A stretch of DNA of 64,000 bases from Nostoc linckia NIES-25 (GTDB taxonomy: Bacteria > Cyanobacteriota > Cyanobacteriia > Cyanobacteriales > Nostocaceae). The stretch is from assembly GCF_002368035.1 (NCBI RefSeq), contig NZ_AP018222.1, positions 5,281,508-5,345,507 on the forward strand, given 5' to 3'. Within the stretch, counting starts at the first letter, position 1. Every line of letters starts with the position of its first letter. This document shows positions 50,486-59,772 of the stretch, piece after piece. The notes under the pieces were generated by a model. That model worked only from the letters and a program-made list of their open reading frames with translations, was not told the DNA's origin and made no database searches. A program made the position numbers and the translations under genes.

Positions 50486-51820
50486 GTGGATGCCATATTA
50501 GAACGATCGCACGAATTAAAACAAGCCTTAGTTGATTTCGTCCTCGACGCAGAAGGCGAACTCGCACAAGCACTGGAAACTTACGCAGCCGAGCAGTTGC
50601 GGCGTGGAAGTGGCGATAGTACGCAGCAGGACTTAATCGTCGATAGGTTTATCACAGAAGGAAAAGTCGGCGAACACTCACCATTAGAGTTGTTTCTCGA
50701 AAGTCATCCAGATTTAGACCAGAGCGATCGCAGCTTGATCGACAGTTGGCATCGTAGTTTTATTGGCTTATTTGCCATTACTAACATCCTACCTGATGGC
50801 TTTGAATTAACCAACTGGTTAACAGATAAACACTACATTGTCAAGGCAAACAATTCTCAAACATTACAGGCAATATCTCGTTTAAAAGTTGGAGAAATTT
50901 TACTCACTCGTATTTCTCCCGTTACCGATAACTATTGGATATTTTCTGGCCCTTACACACTCATGGGTAAATTGGGTAAACCAAAACTTGCTGTAGCAAT
51001 TGGTAATTTTAAAGAAAACTATAAAAGTAATCTTTACAGCGATGCTCCCGAATTGCTAGAGGAAGCTTGGGAATCGGTAGCAAAATATCATCAACAGTTT
51101 ATCGAATTTTTTGGTACTGATGAGATTACATTACCCGGTTATCAACTGAATAAAAAAATAGCAGAATTTCAAGAAATAATTACTGAGAAAAGCTTGGCAG
51201 CAGCCGGAATCGATACTTCTAAATCTCTGGCAGAAGTGGCAGAAGAAGCTGGCATTGACGATGAAGAAATCAAAGCAGCGGCAGCAGAATTTGGTGCTGA
51301 TTCCAACGCAGTTTCTCAGATATTTGACAACAAAAAGGGTAATAGCAAAATGGTGATGCCCAAAGTTGATTTACCGCCCGAACTCAAGAAAGCAGAACAG
51401 GTCACAGCTCTTTCTCATCCTCGTTGGGGGCAAATGTTTTTACCAACATATACTAAGGTGCAAACAATTTTATCAGCACAAGATTGGCAAGGTGTTGAAG
51501 GTGCCCAAAAACTAATTCGCTTCTACATTGAAGATAAAAGTATTAATGCCTTTATTTGGCATCGATTAGCGCAACAATATCCAACTCAATTAGAAAATGT
51601 GTTGCAAACATTTTTGCAACGTCCAGATTTTCGGCTTGAAAGTGACTTAGACCCACTTTTGCAAGAATTCAACAAACCTATTGAGCCAGAGTTACCAGAA
51701 ATTGCTAGCGTACCCATACATTTGCACAACTTATTTCAAGAAGCACTAGGAGAAGTGCATAAATCTAAGCCTAAGAGTAAGGGACAACAAAAATCAGGCA
51801 AGGGTTTTCAAAGAAGTTAG
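50486..51820 (+). CDS. Conserved cyanobacterial protein of unknown function
   Basis: 444 residues from a GTG start. Soluble and helical. Residues 1-230 form one domain (LIVDRFITEGKVGEHSPLEL; FELTNWLTDKHYIVKANNSQ; GEILLTRISPVTDNYWIFSG), then an acidic linker (SLAEVAEEAGIDDEEIKAAA), then a second helical domain (HRLAQQYPTQLENVLQTFLQ) and a lysine-rich tail. No enzyme motif recognised. Well preserved and monocistronic. Confidence 0.65.
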   Translation: MDAILERSHELKQALVDFVLDAEGELAQALETYAAEQLRRGSGDSTQQDLIVDRFITEGKVGEHSPLELFLESHPDLDQSDRSLIDSWHRSFIGLFAITNILPDGFELTNWLTDKHYIVKANNSQTLQAISRLKVGEILLTRISPVTDNYWIFSGPYTLMGKLGKPKLAVAIGNFKENYKSNLYSDAPELLEEAWESVAKYHQQFIEFFGTDEITLPGYQLNKKIAEFQEIITEKSLAAAGIDTSKSLAEVAEEAGIDDEEIKAAAAEFGADSNAVSQIFDNKKGNSKMVMPKVDLPPELKKAEQVTALSHPRWGQMFLPTYTKVQTILSAQDWQGVEGAQKLIRFYIEDKSINAFIWHRLAQQYPTQLENVLQTFLQRPDFRLESDLDPLLQEFNKPIEPELPEIASVPIHLHNLFQEALGEVHKSKPKSKGQQKSGKGFQRS

Positions 51821-51919
51821 CAGCAATTTCAAGGTGCGTTGCACTGCGTGACAACACACCCTACATCAAATTATATTTTTTCATCTACATTGAATTTTTC
51901 TTGCCGACTTACTATGTAT

Positions 51920-52357
51920 TTAAAGTTCGGAATATATAAGCTGAACAATCTGATCTACAATTGCTTCTGGATTCTCAAGCTTGACTATAAATCGATCGAA
52001 ACCAGCATTCAAAGCCTTATGCTTTGAGACTTCCCGTGTATAAGAAGTAACGGCGATCGCAGGCAACTCTCTTATAAATTGGCAAGAATGTACTCTAATT
52101 TGCTCAATTAACCAATTTCCATCATGGCCGGGCAATCTCATATTGCACAGCAAAACATCGGGATGAAGGGTTTCGACTAAAGCCAACGCTTGTTCGGCAT
52201 CGGGTAAAGCAATCACCCGTGCGCCAGCTTCTTCCAAAATGAAGGTGAGCAAATCTTCAATCTCTGGTTCATCTTCTACCAATAAGATCGAGATTCCAAC
52301 AAGGTTCTGGAGCGAATTTAACTTAGTTTCTTGATTGGTTGTTCGATCCGTTGCCAT
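51920..52357 (-). CDS. Stand-alone receiver domain lacking the phospho-acceptor Asp
   Basis: 145 residues, one CheY-like fold: ILLVEDEPEIEDLLTFILEE, then HPDVLLCNMRLPGHDG, where the Asp that should be phosphorylated is Asn, then AIAVTSYTREVSKHKALNAG and FIVKLENP, where the usual Lys-Pro is Lys-Leu. The acidic pocket (EDE) is kept. Such pseudo-receivers work by protein contacts or bind small ligands. The N-terminal 20 residues are polar. No kinase next to it. Confidence 0.85.
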   Translation of the reverse strand: MATDRTTNQETKLNSLQNLVGISILLVEDEPEIEDLLTFILEEAGARVIALPDAEQALALVETLHPDVLLCNMRLPGHDGNWLIEQIRVHSCQFIRELPAIAVTSYTREVSKHKALNAGFDRFIVKLENPEAIVDQIVQLIYSEL

Positions 52358-52534
52358 AGCTTCTTATTATTGCCTGCTATAGTCTGCTATTTCTATTGCA
52401 ACGCATTGAGCCGAATAAGTGTTCACCCTAAATACACAGACTTGGGGTGAAAAAGTCTATCAAAAAAACTTATAGCATTTTGCCTATTGCCTTTCTCGAT
52501 AAGCGTGAGGTACAAGGTAGGGGCGCATAGCTAT

Positions 52535-52728
52535 CATTGGTGTCAACTTAACGTGAAACCCCGATCGAAACGTGATGAGCGAGTTTTACTCATTTACCAT
52601 CAAGATCCGCGTTACCCCACCCCGGCTTTGCTGGCGCAAAACCTCCCCTCCCCTTAGCAAGGGGAGGGGATTGAGGGGTGGGGTAAACGGCTGTGGAACA
52701 AAGCTTTGAGCTTAAGTTGACACCAATG
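52535..52728. mobile_element. MITE-like repeat, 194 bp, copy B
   Basis: Same ends (CATTGGTGTCAACTTAA) and same length as 31123-31316, in inverse orientation. Interior nearly the same, with small differences. No coding capacity. Confidence 0.85.
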
Positions 52729-52799
52729 CACAGCTGTGCGCGCCTACAATGATTTGATTTTCAAAAGTGTATTCCATTCAATTGAAAACCGCCATAACA

Positions 52800-52984
52800 C
52801 AGAAACGTTCTCACTTGGAACAAGAATATTCTCGCTTGAAACAGAAACGTTCTCACTTGGAACAAGAATATTCTCGCTTGAAACAGAAACGTTCTCACTT
52901 GGAACAAGAACATTCTCATTTGAAACAGAAACGTTCTCACTTGGAACAAGAACATTCTCATTTGGAACAGAAACGTTCTCACTA
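52800..52984. repeat. 21-bp tandem repeat with alternating units
   Basis: About nine 21-bp units based on CGTTCTCACTTGGAACAAGAA and a sister unit with ATTCTCGCTTGAAACAGAA. All frames are open because the unit has no stop; the plus frame from 52767 reads perfect heptads (RSHLEQE, YSRLKQK), the other frames read repeats such as TFSLGTR. Whether any frame is expressed is unclear. Confidence 0.8.
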
Positions 52985-53059
52985 AAAACAGGAATGTTCT
53001 CGTTTAGAACGCGAAACTTGCAGATAAAAGCTTGATTGATGGAGTAGGGAACATGAATT

Positions 53060-55964
53060 TTACTGTTCTGAGGTAAAAGAATCACGCAAATATGCTAAAC
53101 TTTTACGTACAGTAACAGTATTAGGATGATTTGCGCCTAAGCGTTGCTCACAAATATCTAAAGCTTGGATGTAAAGGCGTTCGGCTTCGCTGTATCTGCC
53201 TTGGGAGTCGTAGAGTTTTGCGAGGTTGTTGAGACTAGCTGCGAAATTTGGATGTTCTACACCCAGCAGCTTGCGCGAAAGTGCCAAAGCTTGGATGTAA
53301 AGGGGTTCGGCTTCGCTGTATCTGCCTTGGGAGTTGTAGAGTCCCGCCAGGTTGTTGAGACTAGTTGCGACATCTGGATGTTCTTCACCCAGCAGCTTGC
53401 GGCTAAGTGCCAAAGCTTGGATGTAAAGGGGTTCGGCTTCGCTGTATCTGCCTTGGGAACGGTAGAGTTCCGCGAGGTTGTTGAGACTAGTTGCGAAATT
53501 TGGATGTTCTTCACCCAGCAGCTTGCGCGAAAGTGCCAAAGCTTGGATGTAAAGGGGTTCGGCTTCGCTGTATTTGCCTTGGGAACGGTAGAGTTCCGCG
53601 AGGTTGTTGAGACTAGCTGCGACATCTGGATGTTCTTCACCCAGCAGCTTGCGCCTAAGTGTCAAAGCTTGGATGTAAAGGGGTTCGCCTTCGCTGTATC
53701 TGCCTTGGGAACGGTAGAGTACAGCCAGGTTGTTGAGACTTTGTGCGACATCTGGATGTTCTTCACCCAGCAGCTTGCGCGAAAGTGCCAAAGCTTGGAT
53801 GTAAAGGGGTTCGGCTTCGTTGTATCTGCCTTGGGAACGGTAGAGCAACGCCAGGTTGTTGAGACTAGTTGCGACATCTGGATGTTCTTCACCCAGCAGC
53901 TTGCGCCTAAGTGTCAAAGCTTGGATGAAAAGGGGTTCGGCTTCGCTGTATCTGCCTTGGGAACGGTAGAGCAACGCCAGGTTGTTGAGACTAGTTGCGA
54001 AATTTGGATGTTCTTCACCCAGCAGCTTGCGCCAAAGTGCCAAAGCTTGGATGAGAAGGGGTTCGGCTTCGCTGTATCTGCCTTGGGAATGGTAGAGTCC
54101 CGCCAGGTTGTTGAGACTAGCTGCGACATCTGGATGTTCTTCACCCAAACGTTTTTTAGTGACTTCTAAACACTTCTCATACCAAGGTAAAGCTTGGTTA
54201 TATAAACCTTGACCATTGTAAAATCGAGCGTTGCCAATGAATGCCCAAGGTAAATCTTCATCGGCTATATATTGAATGAGATTGTTTGCTACCTCAGCTA
54301 AATGAGGTATTGCAGGTGTGACATCGGTGATTTGTTTAAGGGTGGGCGAGTCAGGAATATCTTTAGCAACTGCTACCATTACCTGGCAAAAACTTTGCTT
54401 AAGTTCCTCTGCCTGTTCTAAACCCGTACACTTATATTGGATATTGGAAAAACTGCCGCAACAGTGGATGCAATTGGTAAACTCCCTCACCTTTGCGCTG
54501 GAGTAAGTGCAGATTTAACAGCTTATTGTCTCTAATTGTTTCTAAATCTTCTACATTTTTCTCTAGAGACTTCTTCTTAAGCTGAAATAGTTTGCCAATT
54601 ATCGAGTTCAACCTTAACAAGAGAGCCTGTAGAGGTGAGATTTTATTTTGATTTTTACGCAAATCCTTTAGTAAACACTGTTCCACCAACTTCCAAGGTA
54701 TGGGTGCGGCGGCAAATAAACTCAATAAACAGCCCAATTGCTTATCGCCGTCTTCTAATTCTTGCCAACTCAACTCAAAGGCTGCTAACACACCTCGTTG
54801 TGCTGTCATGTCGGCTTCTGACTTAGATTTAGACAGAGAAAGCTCATCTAGTCGCTTGTTCTCCAACCGTCGCAACATCTCAGCTAAAGATAAATCCTGT
54901 TTTCGCGCCAGATAGCGCCCCACTAATTCCACACCCAAAGGTAAATATCCCAGCCACTCACACAACTGATTTGTTATAACTAATTCTCGCTCAATTCGCT
55001 CTGGTGTTTCCTTGAGTAAAGACTTCAACAACTCCAGCGCCGCCTCTGGTTGCAGCACATCCAAAGATAACTGTGGGATGCGTCCCAAGTTCTGCCGCGT
55101 AGTTATCAACACTTTAAACCGAGAAGGTAGGGACTGTAAGTAAGGCTTGACTTCCTCGTAGTCGCTGACATCATCCAACGCTAGCAGCACTTCACCACCA
55201 CGCCAACGCCGCCAGCAATATTGTACTTGGGCGAGTATATCAAAATCTTCTGGCGGGTTTAAGTCAAGCTGCGTTCTGGCAAACTGCACAACTTGAATGC
55301 CCACATCCCCAGTTTTTGCCAGCAACCAGCAAAGCCCACCGTTGTAAGTCTCGCGTTGCTGGATGGCATATTGCAGGGCGAGTTCTGTTTTCCCAACTCC
55401 ACCCATGCCAGCAACAGCGGCTATTGCTACTTGTTTATTATCCTGCAAAAGTTGGTGGAGTTTTTGCAATTCTGCTTCACGCCCGACAAATTCCACCACC
55501 CCACTCAGGGGCAAATTTTGCGGTATTTCGGTAGAAGAATTTGACTTTACCCGTTCCCGTTCGGGCGACTGTAGTCATAAGTTAAAAGTTTGGGTTCGGT
55601 TGTCATTAGAAACGTTCCCAACATTCCCGCCATAATTTTTATCGACTGTGTTCGTAAAATTCTGAATAATAGAGGGTTGAGATTTAACAGTATTAGCCAC
55701 CGTCTCAACAGCTTGAGCAATTTCTGGGTCTTTGTTTGCCGCTTCCTCTACTTGTTCGATTAGATGCGCTTGACCATAATCTAAAGGTTGTGTTTGAGCT
55801 AATTCAATAGCACTTGCCATATTGGGTTGTTTGCGCTTTAGGAGTAATAATAACTTTTCGCCTTCGTTCCAAGCCTTTTCGCCGATGATTTCACCAGTTT
55901 TTTCAAAGACTTTAGTGATGACTAAGGTGGCGATCGCAGCTGCTGTCAGTGATACTGGCTCCAT
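53060..55964 (-). pseudogene. Decayed NB-ARC-TPR (STAND/NLR-like) gene
   Basis: Three open segments form one protein. (a) 55575-55964: an N-terminal helical domain (MEPVSLTAAAIATLVITKVF). (b) 54432-55574, same frame after a TGA at 55575-55577: linker IPQNLPLSG, then NB-ARC with VGREAELQKLHQLL, Walker A GMGGVGKTEL, Walker B VLLALDDV and LITTRQNLGRIP. (c) 53060-54490, shifted frame: GLEQAEELKQSF and eight kinesin-light-chain-type TPR units of 42 residues (GEEHPDVATSLNNLALLYRS). The shift is caused by a doubled CCAATAT at 54434-54447; removing one copy restores LRQFFQYKCTGLEQ. Intact relatives act as defence or signalling NTPases with TPR sensors. Separate expression of segments from TTG or ATG starts is possible but less likely. 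Confidence 0.75.
54434..54447. repeat. 7-bp tandem duplication causing a frameshift
   Basis: ATATTGGATATTGG on the plus strand. One copy too many shifts the reading frame between the NB-ARC and TPR parts. Confidence 0.8.
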
Positions 55965-56109
55965 AATTCGCCAAAATATACGGAATTTTACTTATGGTTC
56001 TCAGTCTAACAGCCTTTAAACAAGTAATAAACAACAAATAACAGAAAAATTATAAAAAATTGAAGGGACGACTTCTACAGGTGAAATCGTCCCTCTCAAC
56101 TTTTAAATA

Positions 56110-56233
56110 AGGGACTTCCAAGAAATAAATTATCCACTCTTGTGGGGTGGGCGTCTCGCCCGCCCGTTCATAGGGGCGGACAAGATGTCCACCCCACAAG
56201 AAAAGTTGTATATTTTTTTATTTGGAAGTCCCT
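56110..56233. repeat. 124-bp repeat with nested inverted ends
   Basis: Outer ends AGGGACTTCCAA / TTGGAAGTCCCT, inner pair CTTGTGGGGTGG / CCACCCCACAAG. Non-coding, MITE-like, between the NB-ARC-TPR remnant and the DUF3370 gene. Confidence 0.75.
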
Positions 56234-56315
56234 AATTCGCTGCTTTTTGCAATTACATTTTGTGATGGCGAAGGGTTAGCGGCGATAATTACGAATCTAA
56301 AATTTTGGATACCTC

Positions 56316-57707
56316 TTACCGAGTTTCAGCTTGAGTTGACACTGTTAATACTTGCGGTGGTGTAGCATCGGGTGGATAGAGAAAGTCTACTTCTACTAAA
56401 GAGCGATCGCCAGCTTTCATGTTTAATGAAACTAAGGGTTCTCCTGGTTGACCCCGCTTTTGTACTAAATGGACAAACTCTGTTTTTGGCTGATTTTGCT
56501 CGTCTTTATAACGTATCCGCACTGTCCCTCGAAAGAAAACTTGACGCGCTGGCGTACTCAAAAAGCGTAACCCTGGCTGAACTAACCGATCCTCTTTTAG
56601 CGGAGTTTGTATCGATACGCTCACAGTTTGAGGACTTTGGGTATTGTTATATAACGGCAACTTCAAACTATATTGAATTCCATAGTTACCATGTGCGCGA
56701 TATGCAGTGTCAGGATAGCGCACCAGCATCTTAGCACTTTGAATTTGATTAGTTCCTAAGGTACCACGATGCAGGGTACTCAGGGCATAGGAAAACATTT
56801 GGCCGGGTTGGGGAATAGTTAAATACCTAGCTTTAGGATTATCTACTAATAAGGCTCGCCATTGGGTACCAGCAACCACTCCAGCAACGCGCCCGTAAAT
56901 TATTGGTTTGTCAGTTTCTTCTAAAGGAGTGGGGGTTTTATCCCGTGGGGCGGACAAATCACCATTATTTAGTAAATTTTCCCATTCTTCCAAAGTAGGG
57001 GCACGTTCGCTACCATCAGGATTTGTCGGGGCGAACATGGCTAAGCTAGCTGCATAGACAGTGTTACTACTTTGCAACCGTATCAAAGTAGACCGACCAT
57101 TCAGAGGTGGCGTCAATCCCTGCACCGGAATTGGTAAATTTAGTAACATCCGACTTTGCCCTGGTGGAATTTCAATTTGGGCAGGAAAAATATTTTGTCG
57201 TTGTCCTCTTAATATATCAGTCATGACGCGATCGCCAGGGCCGGCAAAAATTTTTCCTAAAGGATTTTGGGTAAAGGATGGTAACTCAATAAATGGTGCA
57301 TCGGGTTGGCTTAAATAACTCGCCGCCTGCAAAATATTTACCTTCACCGGCTGCGAAGTAGGGTTATGCAAAATTATCCCCAGATAAAGAGAACGTAAAT
57401 TTTCTGGTGGTTCAGCTCTAGCTACATGGTGAGCAAAAATATCAAATCTTCCTCGAAAGGGAAAATTTAAATGCGCTGTGGGAAATTTCTTGTCTTTTGG
57501 TGGAAAAGTTGAAAGTAAAATTCCTTCTTTTAATACCAATTCTGGACTATTGCTGTTAAAAGTTGGCACCGTATCTAACTTACCTGGTAAAGGTCGTACT
57601 TGTTGTGATTGCACGACTTCTTGAGGCGGTGGTGTAACAGGTGTGGATTGGGCTATGGGAAAACTTAGTAAAAACGGCAACATATACTTAGGTAACACTT
57701 TGAACAT
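56316..57707 (-). CDS. DUF3370 family exported protein
   Basis: 463 residues with a signal peptide (KYMLPFLLSFPIAQSTPVTP). The mature part matches DUF3370: VRPLPGKLDTVPTFNSNSPE, FRGRFDIFAHHVARAEPPEN, YLGIILHNPTSQPVKVNILQ, GPGDRVMTDILRG, IYGRVAGVVAGTQW, and a C-terminus rich in strands. Function unknown; probably periplasmic or surface-bound. It is 7 bases from the upstream peptidase-like gene and likely co-transcribed with it. Confidence 0.85.
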   Translation of the reverse strand: MFKVLPKYMLPFLLSFPIAQSTPVTPPPQEVVQSQQVRPLPGKLDTVPTFNSNSPELVLKEGILLSTFPPKDKKFPTAHLNFPFRGRFDIFAHHVARAEPPENLRSLYLGIILHNPTSQPVKVNILQAASYLSQPDAPFIELPSFTQNPLGKIFAGPGDRVMTDILRGQRQNIFPAQIEIPPGQSRMLLNLPIPVQGLTPPLNGRSTLIRLQSSNTVYAASLAMFAPTNPDGSERAPTLEEWENLLNNGDLSAPRDKTPTPLEETDKPIIYGRVAGVVAGTQWRALLVDNPKARYLTIPQPGQMFSYALSTLHRGTLGTNQIQSAKMLVRYPDTAYRAHGNYGIQYSLKLPLYNNTQSPQTVSVSIQTPLKEDRLVQPGLRFLSTPARQVFFRGTVRIRYKDEQNQPKTEFVHLVQKRGQPGEPLVSLNMKAGDRSLVEVDFLYPPDATPPQVLTVSTQAETR

Positions 57708-57714
57708 ACAGACA

Positions 57715-58236
57715 CTAACAACTTGATGAAAGTGCCAGATTGTTAATAATTAATAAGAAATCGGCAACAATGCCACTCAAATTTTCTGGATTTAGAACCG
57801 GAACGTGAACAAAGATACAACGCATTGGTAGTTGGTTTTGGTTTAGGTAGTCTAAGACGCAATAGTAAAGACCTTCGCAAACAAATTTACCGCAGTCTTG
57901 GCTAATGTCAATTGCCGCTGCTTCGGCGACTAATTTTTCTAAATCAACATCTGTGTGCAAAACACTTTCACCACAGCTGGCGGTTAATTCCACACTTAAT
58001 TTTGTGCGACTGGCAGCCATGCCACAACAAATGATGCGATCGGGTTGGATTGCATTGATTTTTTCAATTACCAGGGAACTGGCCTGTTGCACATCTACGG
58101 GTAACGACCGCAAAAAAGTTAAATCATGGGAAATCGACTGAAGTTTCGTAACTTCTACTAATAAATCATCAGATGAATTTGATTGTTGATCGGCCAGCCA
58201 AGTGTCAAAAGAAGTTAATAGAATTCTTTTCTGCAT
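57715..58236 (-). CDS. Pyroglutamyl peptidase I-like protein (C15)
   Basis: 173 residues, shorter than the usual 200-215. The family blocks are present: RILLTSFDTWLADQQSNSSD, IQPDRIICCGMAASRTKLSV (with the Arg and Glu region), the nucleophile region SQDCGKFVCEGLYYCVLDYL and FVHVP with the catalytic His. C15 enzymes remove N-terminal pyroglutamate from peptides in the cytosol. The exact Cys of the triad is uncertain among the close Cys residues (DCGKFVC). Followed at 7 bases by the DUF3370 gene. Confidence 0.75.
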   Translation of the reverse strand: MQKRILLTSFDTWLADQQSNSSDDLLVEVTKLQSISHDLTFLRSLPVDVQQASSLVIEKINAIQPDRIICCGMAASRTKLSVELTASCGESVLHTDVDLEKLVAEAAAIDISQDCGKFVCEGLYYCVLDYLNQNQLPMRCIFVHVPVLNPENLSGIVADFLLIINNLALSSSC

Positions 58237-58312
58237 AACAAATATTATTTACAATAGGAATATTATTTAGAATAGAAAAACCCTCCATAATAATTTTACA
58301 AGGAGCAGGTAG

Positions 58313-58948
58313 ATGCCAGTGATTGCGGTCGTAGACTACGAGATGGGAAATTTGCACTCAGTCTGCAAAGGTTTGGAAAAAGCCGGGGCAACTCCTAATG
58401 TTACTTATTCTCCAAAGGAATTAGAACAAGCAGATGCAATAGTTTTGCCGGGAGTGGGAGCATTCGATCCCGCAGTACAACATTTAAGATCGCGTGGTTT
58501 AGAACAACCGATCAAAGATGCGATCGCATCCGGCAAACCTTTTTTGGGCATCTGTTTGGGACTGCAAATTCTCTTTGAATCAAGTGCAGAAGGTATCCAA
58601 CCAGGACTGGGAATTATCAAAGGAAAAGTACGGCGGTTTCGTCCCGAACCAGATATTACTATTCCTCATATGGGTTGGAATCAACTGCAAGTGACTCAGC
58701 CAAAAAGTCTTTTGTGGGAGCATTTGCCGTCAAATCCTTGGGTGTATTTTGTTCATTCCTACTATGTCGATCCCATAGAAGAGCAAATTCGTGCAGCAAC
58801 CGTCACCCACGGTACTCAAACCGTAACAGCTGCCATCGCCCGCGAAAACCTGATGGCTGTCCAATTTCACCCCGAAAAATCTTCTAATATTGGATTGCAA
58901 ATCTTGTCTAATTTTGTTGCTCAAGTACGGGAAAAAATTCCTGCATAA
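58313..58948 (+). CDS. hisH: Imidazole glycerol phosphate synthase, glutaminase subunit
   Basis: 211 residues. HisH supplies ammonia from glutamine to HisF in histidine biosynthesis. Class I glutaminase signatures: DYEMGNLHSVCKGLEKAG, LPGVGAFDPAV, GKPFLGICLGLQILFESS with the nucleophile Cys (about 82), IPHMGWNQL, YFVHSYYVDP and MAVQFHPEKSSNIG with the His-Glu pair (about 187-189). Ribosome-binding site AAGGAG before the ATG. hisF is not adjacent, as usual in cyanobacteria. Confidence 0.97.
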   Translation: MPVIAVVDYEMGNLHSVCKGLEKAGATPNVTYSPKELEQADAIVLPGVGAFDPAVQHLRSRGLEQPIKDAIASGKPFLGICLGLQILFESSAEGIQPGLGIIKGKVRRFRPEPDITIPHMGWNQLQVTQPKSLLWEHLPSNPWVYFVHSYYVDPIEEQIRAATVTHGTQTVTAAIARENLMAVQFHPEKSSNIGLQILSNFVAQVREKIPA

Positions 58949-58956
58949 TTATTTTT

Positions 58957-59062
58957 GTCATTAGTCATTAGTCATTAGTCATTAGTCATTTGTGAATAAA
59001 TGAAAATGGCCATTGACCATCAATATAATGTCCAATGCCCAATGCCCAATGCCAAATGAGCA
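58957..59062. repeat. Two heptanucleotide arrays before rsmD
   Basis: TCATTAG copies at 58957-58990 and CCAATGC/CAAATGA-type copies at about 59032-59062; the second array runs into the rsmD start codon. Confidence 0.8.
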
Positions 59063-59680
59063 ATGAGTCTGAGAATTTACGGTAATCGCCAGCTAAAAAC
59101 TTTACCAGGGAAAGAGACTAGGCCTACTAGTGCTAGAGTCAGGGAGGCAGTCTTTAATATTTGGCAGGGAAAAATTACAGGTTGCCACTGGCTAGATTTG
59201 TGTGCTGGTACTGGTTCAATGGGCGCAGAGGCTTTGTGTAGAGGAGCCGCCTTAGTAGTGGGAATCGAAAAATCGAGCCGAGCCTGTGCCACAATCGGTC
59301 AAAATTGGCAGCAGGTAGCTAGTGCCGAACAAGAATTTCGGGTACTGCGGGGAGATATTATTGGGCAGTTAAAAACGTTATCAGGCAAACAATTCGATCG
59401 CATCTACTTCGATCCACCTTATGCCAGTGGATTGTATGAGTCAGTTTTAGGAGCGATCGCCCAACATCAACTTTTAGATCCTAACGGCGAAATCGCAGTT
59501 GAACACGCTTCACAAGATTGGACATCGCCAGAGATTCCCACTTGGGAAATTTGCCGCCAGAAAGCTTACGGCAACACATCACTCACTTTTTACAAAATTC
59601 GGAGTCAGGCGGACGGGGGAAATGAGGGAGCAGGGGGAGCAGGGGAGGCAGGGGAGGCAGGGGAAAAGGTTAAAGGTTAA
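59063..59680 (+). CDS. rsmD: 16S rRNA (guanine966-N2)-methyltransferase
   Basis: 205 residues. RsmD methylates G966 of 16S rRNA in the small subunit. Start MSLRIYGNRQLKTLPGKETR, then TSARVREAVFNIW, SAM motif LDLCAGTGSMGAEALCRGA (about 50-68), and the catalytic RIYFDPPYASGLYE (DPPY). The last 25 residues (GGNEGAGGAGEAGEAGEKVK) are read through a G-rich array and are not part of the family domain; the original stop was probably lost when the array formed. Ribosome-binding site absent, repeat upstream. Confidence 0.93.
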   Translation: MSLRIYGNRQLKTLPGKETRPTSARVREAVFNIWQGKITGCHWLDLCAGTGSMGAEALCRGAALVVGIEKSSRACATIGQNWQQVASAEQEFRVLRGDIIGQLKTLSGKQFDRIYFDPPYASGLYESVLGAIAQHQLLDPNGEIAVEHASQDWTSPEIPTWEICRQKAYGNTSLTFYKIRSQADGGNEGAGGAGEAGEAGEKVKG

Positions 59681-59752
59681 AGGGAAAAGGAATAAATTTA
59701 ATCTTTCCCCTTTTCCCCTTACCCTTTTCCCCTTACCCTTTCCCCAGTCCCC
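59622..59752. repeat. G-rich array and pyrimidine complement between convergent genes
   Basis: GGGGAGGCAGGGGAGGCAGG, GGTTAAAGGGAAAAGG, then CCCCTTTTCCCCTTACCC units. Lies between rsmD and petG, again a convergent gap. Its first part is translated as the rsmD tail. Confidence 0.8.
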
Positions 59753-59772
59753 AGTCACCAGTCCCTACTTTA

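Noticed and set aside
53165..54169. 334-codon plus-strand frame over the TPR region
   Set aside because: Mirror frame produced by the 126-bp TPR repeats; the TPR frame has clear homology.
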